From assembly GCF_018614615.1 (NCBI RefSeq), contig NZ_JAGGOK010000036.1, forward strand, positions 1-64,000: DNA of 64,000 nt, given 5' to 3'. This document shows, in pieces, positions 16,447 to 24,765 of the stretch; within the stretch, counting starts at the first letter, position 1, and every line of letters starts with the position of its first letter. The position numbers and the translations under genes are program-made. The stretch is from Streptomyces sp. ISL-100 (GTDB lineage: Bacteria; Actinomycetota; Actinomycetes; Streptomycetales; Streptomycetaceae). The notes beneath the pieces were generated by a model. The model was not told the DNA's origin and ran no database searches. It worked only from the letters and a program-made list of their open reading frames with translations.

Positions 16447-17738
16447 GCACGAACCGCCACGGGGCCCCGGGCCTGTCCCTGCTGGTCGGCAGGCCCGGCG
16501 AAGACCCGGTCCACCTGCAGACCGGCCTGGCCAGCCTCGAACACGGGCTGCCCATCGGACCGAACACCACCTTCAATACCGGCTCCGTCGCCAAGCAGAT
16601 CACCGCCCACCTGGTCCTGCTCGCCGCACGAGACGAATTGCTTCGCCTCAGTCAGAAGGCCGCGGACCTGTTGCCCAGGCTGAAGATCAGCGACGTCACG
16701 ATCGCGGACCTGGTAACCCACCAATCGGGCATCCGCGACGCCGAGTCCCTGCTCTCGCTCACCGGCTTCCGCGACCTCGACCACTACACCGCGGACGACC
16801 TGCGAACCCTCGCCTACCGCCAACACCAGCGCGCCGTACCCGAGGGCCACTTCCTCTACAGCAACACCAACTACCTCCTCCTCGCCGAGATCCTCGAAAA
16901 GATCCACCGCACCACACTGGCCGACCTCGCCCGGCGCTACCTGTTCGACCCGCTCGGCATGGCAAACACCCGTTTCAAGGCTGACCCCCGCCACGTCATC
17001 CCCGGAGCCGCAGCTGCCTACCAGGCCACCCCTCACGGCTGGCAGCACACCGAAACACCAGTCACCTTGCCCGGACCTGGAACCCTGTGGACCACCGTCA
17101 ACGACCTCGACCGGTGGCTCGTGCATCTCCACCAGGAGTGGCAGCACGCACATCAGCTCCCCGGGCAACGCAACCTCGACTACCGGCCCAGCGACCACCA
17201 GCCCTACCTCTACGGACCGGGGCTCTACGCCGACGCTCGCCCCGGAGGAACCGCCGTCTTCCACTACGGCCACGAGCAGGGCTTCTCCGCCGCGACGCAC
17301 CTGGACACCACGGGACTGCGAGTGATCTGTCTGTCCAACGACTCCGACGTCGCAGCCGACCAGATCAGTGCCGCGCTCCTGCGGCTACTACGGGAGCACT
17401 CGGACCTGGACCCGGGGGACCTCCTCCCTCAGATAGCCGCCACACAACGAGAGCCCAAGGCTGCCGTCCGCCCCCAGGGCCCGCCCAGCGCCGAGAGCCA
17501 GCACGTCGAGCTCGGCACCTACACATGCGATCAAGCTCCCGGAAGCCTGCGGCTCACCCGCAGCGCGAGCGCCCTTCATCTGTGGCGCAGAGGCACCAGG
17601 GACCAGCTCACAAAAGTCAGCCCGACGGCCTATACCGGCAACGGCTACACGCTCACCTTGACCGGCGCCATAGACAAGGTGGACCGCTTCACTCTCGACC
17701 TCGACCGGGCCCCCGGTCTCACATACATCCGCCAGTAA
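16443..17738 (+). CDS. Serine hydrolase, class C beta-lactamase fold
   Basis: A 431-aa protein, GTG start at 16443 overlapping the HExxH gene's stop. The penicillin-binding-protein-like motifs are S48-V-A-K51 (in FNTGSVAKQ), YSN in FLYSNTNYLLL, and HYGHEQGF in place of the KTG box. It ends in a small beta-rich domain (residues about 350-431). There is no signal peptide or lipobox, so it should act in the cytoplasm, unlike DD-peptidases. Relatives include esterases, D-amino-acid amidases and peptidases. In this operon it may remove the leader or process a modified peptide. That function is inferred. Confidence 0.75.
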   Translation: MSTNRHGAPGLSLLVGRPGEDPVHLQTGLASLEHGLPIGPNTTFNTGSVAKQITAHLVLLAARDELLRLSQKAADLLPRLKISDVTIADLVTHQSGIRDAESLLSLTGFRDLDHYTADDLRTLAYRQHQRAVPEGHFLYSNTNYLLLAEILEKIHRTTLADLARRYLFDPLGMANTRFKADPRHVIPGAAAAYQATPHGWQHTETPVTLPGPGTLWTTVNDLDRWLVHLHQEWQHAHQLPGQRNLDYRPSDHQPYLYGPGLYADARPGGTAVFHYGHEQGFSAATHLDTTGLRVICLSNDSDVAADQISAALLRLLREHSDLDPGDLLPQIAATQREPKAAVRPQGPPSAESQHVELGTYTCDQAPGSLRLTRSASALHLWRRGTRDQLTKVSPTAYTGNGYTLTLTGAIDKVDRFTLDLDRAPGLTYIRQ

Positions 17739-17854
17739 CTATCGACCACGAGGCCGCACCCTGCGCAGAGACCGCACGGGCGCAGATAGGTGCTGGCGTG
17801 CCCTGACGACCCGACCACCCTCGGCCGGTGGCAATCGAACTGGAGAGACTCTCA

Positions 17855-18205
17855 GTGTTCGATCGAATGGTGATTCCTGGGATCGCTGAGTTCACCCGCG
17901 GAGGTCTGCCCGCGCCGGCCCAGACCGATGACCGGAACCCTTGGGTCGACGGCTACTGCTGGCTGTACTGCGGCCAGCGCTGGACACGCGTCTTATGGAT
18001 CGGGCCAGCAAGCGTCGCGGGCATACAAGCGCCCATGTTCGCGTGCAGTTCCTGCATCGCCGAACTGCACGAGCGTGTGTGGCAGTCAGTTCTCCTTGCC
18101 GACGAACCCGAGAAATTTGGGGTACAAGCACAGCCCGTCGCAAACGACGAGCACACCCGCCGACGCGGAGGTCGCCACCGCGGCCGCAGCAGGTTCCTGC
18201 GCTGA
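17855..18205 (+). CDS. Small zinc-ribbon-like protein, unknown function
   Basis: A 116-aa protein from the GTG at 17855, chosen because GGAGAG lies seven bases upstream; a GTG at 17828 is also in frame but has no ribosome site. Two Cys pairs, C-WLY-C near residue 35 and C-SS-C near residue 65, could hold one zinc. The tail is Arg/Gly-rich (RRRGGRHRGRSRF) and basic, which suggests nucleic-acid binding. The family is not recognised by name, though similar short proteins are common in Streptomyces. It stands alone between the RiPP-like operon and the methylase gene. Confidence 0.5.
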   Translation: MFDRMVIPGIAEFTRGGLPAPAQTDDRNPWVDGYCWLYCGQRWTRVLWIGPASVAGIQAPMFACSSCIAELHERVWQSVLLADEPEKFGVQAQPVANDEHTRRRGGRHRGRSRFLR

Positions 18206-18281
18206 CGAACGGGGCTGATGGCCTTGCCGTAGTTGTCCACAGGCTGGTCGGGCAGCGAAACCCGATGGCTAGGCTGTGCCC

Positions 18282-19841
18282 ATGGCAACAGAAGCACCAG
18301 CAGCGGCAGCGGATCTTGTGCTGCGCACGGAAGCGCGAAGGCAGGAGTCGTCTTCGGCGCTTGACCGCAAGCAGCGCGCGAAGCTGGGCCAGTACTTCAC
18401 CCCTGCCCCTGCTGCGGAATTCATTGCCTCGCTGGCCAGGCTGGAAGCGGCGGATACGATCCGCATTCTGGATCCCGGAGCAGGCGCCGGCTCCCTCACA
18501 GCATCCCTGGTCATGCGGATCCTTCGCGATCGGCCTGGAACGCGTATCAGCGTCACGGCCTGTGAGGTTGATCCTCAACTGCACGGCACTTTGGCCGCCA
18601 CGCTCGAGGACTGCGTCAATACGGCGCGCGCAGTCGACAGCCACGTCGAGGTGAACCTCGTACGAGACGACTTCATTGCATGGGCGACTGAGGATGAGGG
18701 CTTGTTCGGCGAGGCCCGAGGCCCGTTCGACCTAGTGATCATGAATCCCCCGTACAAGAAGCTCGCGGCGAACTCTCGCGAACGCAGGGCAGTAACGGCG
18801 GCATGCACCGAGACATCGAATCTCTACTCGGCGTTCATGGCACTCGGCGTTCACCTGCTCGCCCCTGGTGGACAGCTAGTAGCGATCACCCCTCGTAGCT
18901 TCGCCAACGGCCCATACTTCCGACCATTCCGCAGGTACTTCCTTGATCACGTGCACATTGACCATGTGCACGTATTCGAAGCACGGAACAAGGTGTTCGC
19001 CGACACGGACGTACTCCAGGAGAACGTGATCTTCTCGGCGACCCGCACCGATTCCCGGGACCGCGGCCCAGTGACAGTCTCGACTAGCCAGAGTTATTCG
19101 AGTGAGATTCGCAGCCGCACGGTTCGCTACGAGGAAATGGTGCATCCGGCGGATCCCGAGTACTTCATTCACATCAGCGCCGACGAGGAAGACGTCGAGC
19201 TTGCCGCTGCACACGCAAACCTGCCGGCCACCCTTCCTGAGATCAGCTGCCAGGTCTCCACTGGGCGCGTGGTCGACTTCCGTAGCAAGGAACACCTGCG
19301 CCCCGACCCAGCCGAGGGGGCAGTGCCCCTGATCTACCCCCTCCACATGCGGGAAGGCGGAATTTTTTGGCCCGCTCCCGGGGCAAAAAAGAATAACGCC
19401 ATTATGCTTAACGCCGACACCGAGAAGATGACTTTTCCTGTCGGTTACTATGTCGTCGTAAAACGCCTCTCTTCCAAGGAAGAGAGGCGTCGGGTTGTTG
19501 CTTCCGTATTCGACCCGGATGAGACTCCGTGCGAGCGAATCGGCTTCGAGAACCACGTAAACGTCTTCCATGACGGCGGCGAAGGAATCACAAAGGAGGT
19601 TGCACGCGGCCTCTGCCTTTGGCTGAACTCCACCCTCCTGGACCGCTTCATCAGACGGTTCAGCGGCCACACGCAGGTCAATGCCACCGATCTGAGAAAT
19701 CTTCGCTACCCCAGCAAGTCTCAGCTGAGCGCCTTCGGCTGCGACTGGCCGCAGGGCGCGTTGCCCGACCAGGAGAAGATCGACGACTTGGTCGAGCGCC
19801 ATTTGCAACAGGTGGAGCCCCACCAGCTCCTTGAGGGCTGA
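18282..19841 (+). CDS. DNA adenine methyltransferase of a BsuBI/PstI-type system
   Basis: A 519-aa class I methyltransferase. GQYFTPAPAAEFIASL and ILDPGAGAGSL form the SAM-binding motif region, and IMNPPYKKL is the catalytic NPPY motif of N6-adenine methylases. The C-terminal half (about 290-519) would be the target-recognition domain. Its length is close to M.PstI and M.BsuBI, and the next gene encodes a matching endonuclease. The start is uncertain: ATG 18282 has a weak AGG upstream, and GTG 18276 is also in frame. The predicted target is CTGCAG, by analogy with the endonuclease family. GC content falls over this pair relative to neighbours, which suggests transfer. Confidence 0.8.
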   Translation: MATEAPAAAADLVLRTEARRQESSSALDRKQRAKLGQYFTPAPAAEFIASLARLEAADTIRILDPGAGAGSLTASLVMRILRDRPGTRISVTACEVDPQLHGTLAATLEDCVNTARAVDSHVEVNLVRDDFIAWATEDEGLFGEARGPFDLVIMNPPYKKLAANSRERRAVTAACTETSNLYSAFMALGVHLLAPGGQLVAITPRSFANGPYFRPFRRYFLDHVHIDHVHVFEARNKVFADTDVLQENVIFSATRTDSRDRGPVTVSTSQSYSSEIRSRTVRYEEMVHPADPEYFIHISADEEDVELAAAHANLPATLPEISCQVSTGRVVDFRSKEHLRPDPAEGAVPLIYPLHMREGGIFWPAPGAKKNNAIMLNADTEKMTFPVGYYVVVKRLSSKEERRRVVASVFDPDETPCERIGFENHVNVFHDGGEGITKEVARGLCLWLNSTLLDRFIRRFSGHTQVNATDLRNLRYPSKSQLSAFGCDWPQGALPDQEKIDDLVERHLQQVEPHQLLEG

Positions 19842-20002
19842 CGTCGATTAGCGGGGTACATAGAATGACTCAATCTGTGCATGTTGGCCGAATCATGACG
19901 GCCCCTGCGCTTCGGCTGGCGGTCACTGGAAGCCCCTACAAGAGGTGCCCTGTAGTGTGACCCTGTCTCATTGCACCGCCATTGCCTGGGGAGGGCGAGC
20001 GA

Positions 20003-20989
20003 GTGACAAAAGAACACCAGGAGAAAAAGCTTGAAGAAGCGAGGGAAATTCTCGCGGCTATAGGGATGCCTCTAAACCAGCAGAACACCCGAACCGCTCT
20101 CGTCCTGCTCTCGATGTTCGACCTCCGCCCGACACAGGGCTGGTCGGAGGTCAAGGTAAATACCCTCGGGATCACCGAATGCATGGATTGGATGGCCGAG
20201 CACTATCCGGACATCACGAAGGGGACGAAGGACCCGATAAGGTACGCGCCGAACAGCCGAGAGTCTGTCCGCAAGAAATCCGTGCAACCGCTTGTCTCTG
20301 CCGGAGTCCTATTTTGGAATTCCGACGCACCGGGCAGAGCCACGAACGACCAGAACAACCGCTATCACCCGAACCCTCTGGCCATTAAGGCGCTTGTCTC
20401 TTTTGGGACACCCGCATGGGAGACCGCGCTGGAAGAGTTCCATAAAGAGTGGGGGAAACTGCGCGAAAAGTACGCTGCCGAACGGGAGGCCCATCGCGTC
20501 CCTGTCGTGCTTCCCGATGGGACCATTACGTCACTAAGTTCCGGCGATCATAGCGATCTCATCAGAGATATCGTCGAGTCCTTCGCACCGCAATTTACCC
20601 CCGGCGGCACTGTCGTATACCTGGGCGACACCGGATCCAAGTGGATCGTGGAGAAGCCGGAGTACCTGGCGGAGCTTGGCGTCGTGGTGGACCCCCACGG
20701 CAAGATGCCGGACGTGGTGATCCACTACACAGCGAAGGACTGGCTGGTGCTGGTGGAGGCAGTGACCTCGACTGGGCCGGTGAACGGCAAGCGGGTCGAC
20801 GAGCTCAAGGAACTGTTCAAGGGTGCTCGCCCGGGCCTGGTTTTCGTCACCGCATTCCAGACAAAGAAAAAGTTCCGTCAGTTCGCAGCCGACATCGCCT
20901 GGGAGACGGAAGTCTGGGTCGCAGAAGACAGCACGCACATGGTGCACTTCAACGGCGAGCGCTTCCTAGGACCGTACGACCAGGACTAG
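20003..20989 (+). CDS. BsuBI/PstI-family type II restriction endonuclease
   Basis: A 328-aa protein, matching the length of PstI (about 326) and BsuBI (about 316). GGGGAGGG seven bases before GTG 20003 fixes the start. The N-terminal half is a helical DNA-binding region (NTRTALVLLSMFDLRPTQGW). The C-terminal half carries the nuclease core, including GTVVYLGDTGSKWI, MPDVVIHY and LVLVEAVTSTGPV, the D...ExV-type variant of the PD-(D/E)xK fold known in this family. The family cuts CTGCAG. Such sites occur in this window (for example 44762), so the host must be protected by the upstream methylase. A 161-bp gap separates the pair, long enough for its own promoter. Confidence 0.85.
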   Translation: MTKEHQEKKLEEAREILAAIGMPLNQQNTRTALVLLSMFDLRPTQGWSEVKVNTLGITECMDWMAEHYPDITKGTKDPIRYAPNSRESVRKKSVQPLVSAGVLFWNSDAPGRATNDQNNRYHPNPLAIKALVSFGTPAWETALEEFHKEWGKLREKYAAEREAHRVPVVLPDGTITSLSSGDHSDLIRDIVESFAPQFTPGGTVVYLGDTGSKWIVEKPEYLAELGVVVDPHGKMPDVVIHYTAKDWLVLVEAVTSTGPVNGKRVDELKELFKGARPGLVFVTAFQTKKKFRQFAADIAWETEVWVAEDSTHMVHFNGERFLGPYDQD

Positions 20990-20998
20990 TGAAACGCC

Positions 20999-21029
20999 GA
21001 GGGCCGCCCCGCAAAGCGGGGCGGCCCTC
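20999..21029. terminator. Strong hairpin between the endonuclease gene and the 5S rRNA
   Basis: A perfect 14-bp stem GAGGGCCGCCCCGC (20999-21012) / GCGGGGCGGCCCTC (21016-21029) with an AAA loop. It lies 10 bp after the endonuclease stop and just past the 3' end of the minus-strand 5S gene, so it can stop both convergent transcripts. On the minus strand a short T-run lies before, not after, the stem. Confidence 0.8.
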
Positions 21030-21042
21030 AAAAAGATATCGA

Positions 21043-21151
21043 CGACGACCTACTCTCCCACGAGGTCCCCCTCGCAGTACCATCGGCGCTGGCAGGCTTA
21101 GCTTCCGGGTTCGGAATGTTGCCGGGCGTTTCCCCACCGCTATGGTCACCG
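21043..21151 (-). rRNA. rrf: 5S ribosomal RNA, orphan copy
   Basis: The minus strand reads ACCATAGCGGTGGGGAAACG, ATTCCGAACCCGGAAGCTAA, GCCGATGGTACTGCGAG and GTGGGAGAGTAGG in order, the conserved blocks of actinobacterial 5S rRNA. The 5' CGGTGACC and 3' GGTCGTCG ends pair as helix I (with two G-U pairs), giving a core of 109 nt. The gene ends next to a strong terminator. Upstream on the minus strand (21152 onward) there is no 23S rRNA; instead TATACT at 21197-21202 could be a -10 box about 45 bp before the 5' end. It looks intact, but whether it is expressed is not known. Confidence 0.85.
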
Positions 21152-21316
21152 AAAAATATTGCGCAACCTCAAGGGTTTATGCGCTTTCGTGCGATGAGTA
21201 TACAGGCGAGCAGGGCCGTCGAATCAGAAGCCAGGGCTTCACAGATGTAGGTCCCGTCCGGCGGCCCTCCTGTGGGACCGGCCGCACCCCTCTTTCCCAC
21301 CGAAAGGGCCCCTGCC

Positions 21317-21970
21317 TTGACGCCTCCGCCCCAGCGCTTCCCGATCGGCTCGATCGTCCTGTACGTCGGGAACCGCGCCAACGTCACCGGGCATACAGCC
21401 GAAGGCGACATCGAAATACAGATGCTGAGCACGGGGAGCGAGCTGTCCGTCCCCGCAGACAGACTGACCACCTTGATCCCTGAAGCAGAGCCGATGCCCT
21501 CTCAAACCAAGTGGCTCATCGGCGCCGGTGCCGCCGCACTCGCCATGGCAGCAATCTACGCACTTGGCAGCAGCGGCGGCGACAAACGGGCAGCCAATGC
21601 TCCACAGGAGACATCAGCCCCTGCAGCAGCCGTGAGCAGCCCACAGGCAGCCCCGCCCATCGCAGCTACGACTGGCCCTGGCAACCCCGCTCCTGCGGTG
21701 GCTCCCAGCTACGGCGCAGGAGTGCCCTCATGGGTGAAACGGCTCCAGGACGTGGAATGGGCCTCCATCCAGCCCGGTGACCCCGAGGAGGAGAACCCCG
21801 CCGACCGGAGAGATTCGCTCCTGATCAAGTTCACGAGCGGTGACGCCGGCGAGCAATGTGCCGCCGCCAGGGCCATGGCTGGCCCTGAACACGGCGTCAT
21901 CGTCACCACTCCCACTGGGATCGCGGTGGACTCCAACGACTGCCTAAGCGTGAAGCTCGACTCACCCTGA
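21317..21970 (+). CDS. Single-pass membrane protein of unknown function
   Basis: A 217-aa protein if started at TTG 21317, where GAAAGG lies nine bases upstream; the frame is open from 21272. Residues about 1-55 are a compact beta-rich domain (RFPIGSIVLYVGNRANVTG) that would be cytoplasmic. One transmembrane helix follows at about 62-82 (WLIGAGAAALAMAAIYAL), then a Pro/Ala-rich linker and an extracellular C-terminal domain beginning near PSWVKRLQDVEWASIQ and holding two Cys (EQCAAARAM and NDCLSVKL) that may form a disulfide. Family not recognised. Both neighbours are unrelated. Confidence 0.5.
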   Translation: MTPPPQRFPIGSIVLYVGNRANVTGHTAEGDIEIQMLSTGSELSVPADRLTTLIPEAEPMPSQTKWLIGAGAAALAMAAIYALGSSGGDKRAANAPQETSAPAAAVSSPQAAPPIAATTGPGNPAPAVAPSYGAGVPSWVKRLQDVEWASIQPGDPEEENPADRRDSLLIKFTSGDAGEQCAAARAMAGPEHGVIVTTPTGIAVDSNDCLSVKLDSP

Positions 21971-22038
21971 GCTCGCGTCGCGAGCTGCCTTCGAAGGCTC
22001 GAGTGGCCGCCGTGTCATTCTCCGGCCACACGGCACTT

Positions 22039-22278
22039 CTAGTTGTAGTGGGGCCCGGCTAGGACCATGGCTCCCCGAGCCGTCTCGCACGGCCACAAGC
22101 CTCCGTCGCAGCCCTTGCAGTTCGGATCGGTTCGGCTGCTCGGAGCGTGCTCGGCGAGCTGCTCGGCAGCAATCCTGCGCATGGCGCGTTCGTCCGGAGA
22201 CATGCCGCGGTACATATCGCCAGTAGTAATCACAGCTCTCTCGTAGTCGACGAGCTGCTGGCTCAGTTCGGGGGTCAT
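22039..22278 (-). CDS. Small Cys-containing protein, unknown function
   Basis: A 79-aa protein if started at the ATG 22278 (MTPELSQQLVDYERAV); the frame is open 33 codons further up but those codons look non-coding. Near the C-terminus NCKGCDGGLWPC gives three closely spaced Cys, which may bind a metal. A small family of this shape recurs in Streptomyces, to my recollection without a known role. Confidence 0.5.
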   Translation of the reverse strand: MTPELSQQLVDYERAVITTGDMYRGMSPDERAMRRIAAEQLAEHAPSSRTDPNCKGCDGGLWPCETARGAMVLAGPHYN

Positions 22279-22398
22279 GCCGTGAGCGTATGGCACCGCA
22301 CTGACACTAGCTGCGGCTGTCCGGTCGCCGCCTGAGCTCGGGCCGAGGCATGAGCCGAATCCTGCCTGGCTCTCCAACTACCGGAGTCTGCACCGGTG

Positions 22399-23151
22399 CT
22401 AGGCGTTCCAAGACGGGAGCGTACGCAGCAGTGCGGCGCGCTCGCGAACGAGGTCTATCTGCTCCCCCCCCCCCGTGAATTTTGAGGTTTGCTTGGAACG
22501 CTGAGCGCCGTGTCTTCGGTAGCGCAGTGTCGGCGCGTCAATGAGTACGCCGTCCGTCGATGCGGAGGCGGACATCAGGAGGCCGGTGTCCTCCATACCG
22601 CGGAGTGCGGACCAACCGCCGAGGGCGAGCAGGAGCGAGCGCCTCCACATCACCCCAGCAGGATGCACGGGGAGTCGGTGGCGGGGAGTGTCGGCGATCC
22701 ATCGATCGAGCAGTACGCCACGGTGCAGCACACCGGCACGTACCGGCAGGACATGGTCTTGCAGGTATCCGTCCGGCAGGAGGTCCCTGGCATGGCCGAC
22801 CGCAAAGCCCGCGCTTGGATGGCCGGTGAGAGCGTCAAGCAGGAAAGATAGGGCGCCCGGCTCGAGTTCGTCGTCCGCGTCGACGTTCTGCACGAGTGGC
22901 GCTGTCGCCCGGCCGAGAGCAACGTTCCGCGTGACGGCTGGACCCTCTGTAGTGCCGTGCGCCGAGATGAGCACTCGCTCGTCGTCAGCGGCGCCGCATG
23001 CACGCAAGACGTTGATAACCGCCTGGGGCGGGCCGTCAATCTGCACCAGCCAGGTCCACGCAGAGTGACTCTGCTGCCGCAGAGACTCCCAGGCGAAGGG
23101 CAGGAAAACGGCGTAGGGACCATGCACCGCCGTCACCACATCTACCTGCAT
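22399..23151 (-). CDS. Family 2 glycosyltransferase
   Basis: A 250-aa protein starting at ATG 23151 (MQVDVVTAVHGPYAVFLPF); codons further upstream in the open frame are not glycosyltransferase-like. The GT-A fold is shown by the N-terminal beta strand VVTAVHG, the SLRQQSHSAWTWLVQIDG segment and the metal-binding VDADDELEPG near residue 93. It probably transfers a sugar from a nucleotide sugar to an unknown acceptor. Near the end a run of eleven C (22464-22474) encodes Gly residues in KFTGGGEQ; slippage there would change the last 25 residues. An epimerase-like remnant lies at 24560, so this may be the leftover of a glycan locus. Confidence 0.7.
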   Translation of the reverse strand: MQVDVVTAVHGPYAVFLPFAWESLRQQSHSAWTWLVQIDGPPQAVINVLRACGAADDERVLISAHGTTEGPAVTRNVALGRATAPLVQNVDADDELEPGALSFLLDALTGHPSAGFAVGHARDLLPDGYLQDHVLPVRAGVLHRGVLLDRWIADTPRHRLPVHPAGVMWRRSLLLALGGWSALRGMEDTGLLMSASASTDGVLIDAPTLRYRRHGAQRSKQTSKFTGGGEQIDLVRERAALLRTLPSWNA

Positions 23152-23227
23152 GATCGAATGATATGGCCACGCAGTGAGGGGCGACGTGGTAGGCACATGT
23201 GGGACGACCAAGCCTTGGGGGATCATC

Positions 23228-24493
23228 GTGGAAGCGGCGTCGCACATCGAACGGCTGGAGCAGGTGTCGGCCTCTGACTCGCGCGAGCTGGACCGGGTCT
23301 GTGAGGAGGTCGCGACTGCGCTGCTCGAGGGCGATGTGGAGCCCCCGTTCACTGTGGCATCGGCCGACTTTGCCGCCGATCCCCACTTGATCTGCGCCGA
23401 CCGCTATTGGCGGCTGCGCTTCCTTGATCGTCCAAGCATCCGCACCGCCGCCGCTTGCTCCACCTGGCTCGTCGGCCACGTCTCCCGTGACCACCGCACC
23501 GAGGTGCTGGAGAAGTGGAGCCTGGGCTACGCGTTCATCACCAAGGACAGCGTCGAGTCCACCCTGGAGCTGTCCCAGGCGGTGGAGGATATCGTCGGCC
23601 ACGATACGGCTGCCGGTGACACCGCGTACTTCGCGACCCTGTACCACGCAGGCAAGCTGCGCTCGAACTTCTGGTTCGACGAGCTGCACCAGTTCCTGGA
23701 CGCCTCACTCCTCGCTCTCGCGGCCGGCGTACACCGACAGGCGCCCCTGTTCACCGCTCTGCGTTCCTTCGCCGCCTTCGGCAGCCGGGCCATCACCGCA
23801 GAGCATGCGATCGGACTCCTTGACCAAGCCTGGTCCTCCCCCGAGCGCACCCGCCACGTAGTGGACATCTGCCTCAACGGCATCCAGGCCGCATCGCCCT
23901 TCGACGGTCACGGGGAACTGCTGCGCGACCGTGCCGCCGAAGCCGTGCGCGACCACCCGTTCGACCACATCTTCCACTTCCGCCTAGGCTCCGGGCAGCA
24001 CATGGTCCGCGACCACGATGCCGCCTTGGCCAGCATCAATACCGCCCTGCGGCACCTTCCCGCCCTGGGGAGCCGCGGCAGTCACAAGCTTCTTCAGGAG
24101 CAGTACCTCGCCAAGCGCGACGCGATCCTCGAAGGCCGCATGCGCGCCGAGCTCGATGCCGAGCACGCGCAGCGCCTGGCCGACCAGGAGGACCGGCACA
24201 GGCTGCGCTGGGAGCAGCTTGAAGGCGAACTGCGTCGCCGTGGCGAAGAGCAGGAGAAGGCAATGCGCGAGGGCCAAGAGAGCGCACGCGCTAACCACGT
24301 CCGCTCCGTCGAACTTGTCGCGGTCTTCACCTCCGCCATCGCCTTCGCCGTCGGCAGCCTTCAAGTGACCCTCACCGGCTCCTTCTCCCTACGCGACCGG
24401 CTCGCCCTCATCGGCGCCTGGGGTGCAGGCCACGTAGTCTTCGCTCTGCTCGTCGTCGGTGGCACCTGGCTCATCACCCGCCCACGCCGATAG
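23228..24493 (+). CDS. Membrane-anchored coiled-coil protein, unknown function
   Basis: A 421-aa protein from GTG 23228 (preceded by GGGGGA). Residues 1-290 are a soluble helical domain with TPR-like features (FRLGSGQHMVRDHDAALASI). Residues about 300-355 are a charged coiled coil (LADQEDRHRLRWEQLEGEL). Two transmembrane helices close the protein (VAVFTSAIAFAVGSL and IGAWGAGHVVFALLVVGG), leaving the large domain in the cytoplasm. A cytoplasmic sensor or toxin-like domain on a two-helix anchor is seen in some defence proteins, but no known catalytic motif is present. It is divergent from the glycosyltransferase gene, with a 76-bp shared promoter gap. Confidence 0.55.
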   Translation: MEAASHIERLEQVSASDSRELDRVCEEVATALLEGDVEPPFTVASADFAADPHLICADRYWRLRFLDRPSIRTAAACSTWLVGHVSRDHRTEVLEKWSLGYAFITKDSVESTLELSQAVEDIVGHDTAAGDTAYFATLYHAGKLRSNFWFDELHQFLDASLLALAAGVHRQAPLFTALRSFAAFGSRAITAEHAIGLLDQAWSSPERTRHVVDICLNGIQAASPFDGHGELLRDRAAEAVRDHPFDHIFHFRLGSGQHMVRDHDAALASINTALRHLPALGSRGSHKLLQEQYLAKRDAILEGRMRAELDAEHAQRLADQEDRHRLRWEQLEGELRRRGEEQEKAMREGQESARANHVRSVELVAVFTSAIAFAVGSLQVTLTGSFSLRDRLALIGAWGAGHVVFALLVVGGTWLITRPRR

Positions 24494-24559
24494 TGGCGCG
24501 CGCTCCGGGCAGGGCTGACAGAGCCCGATCTGATCGTGTGAGCATGCGGGCAGGGCACC

Positions 24560-24667
24560 CGCTTGAGGGCGCTGTTCCCGGAGGTGACGCCCGTCCCGCT
24601 TCGGGAGGGGGTCGCCGCGACGGTGGACTGGTTCCACTCAGCGGTCGTGACCAGGGCTTCGAGCTGA
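24560..24667 (+). pseudogene. C-terminal fragment of an NAD-dependent sugar epimerase
   Basis: One frame reads RLRALFPEVTPVPLREGVAA then TVDWFHS before a TGA at 24665. The pattern PL.EGVA.TV.WF is the last helix of nucleotide-sugar epimerases/dehydratases (extended SDR family). No start codon or upstream domain is present. It is a relic on the same side as the glycosyltransferase, which points to decay of a sugar-modification locus. Confidence 0.4.
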
Positions 24668-24765
24668 GCGGTTGGCGACGCAGACCCCACCCCCTCGTAC
24701 GGTGCTCAGCGACAGCTGTGCACCGGGGTGTACCGCGGTGCAGGTCCCTGTCTCCCGTCGAAAGA

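Noticed and set aside
21160..21316. A 23S rRNA end upstream of the 5S gene
   Set aside because: The sequence has none of the conserved 23S 3' blocks and reads as ordinary intergenic DNA.
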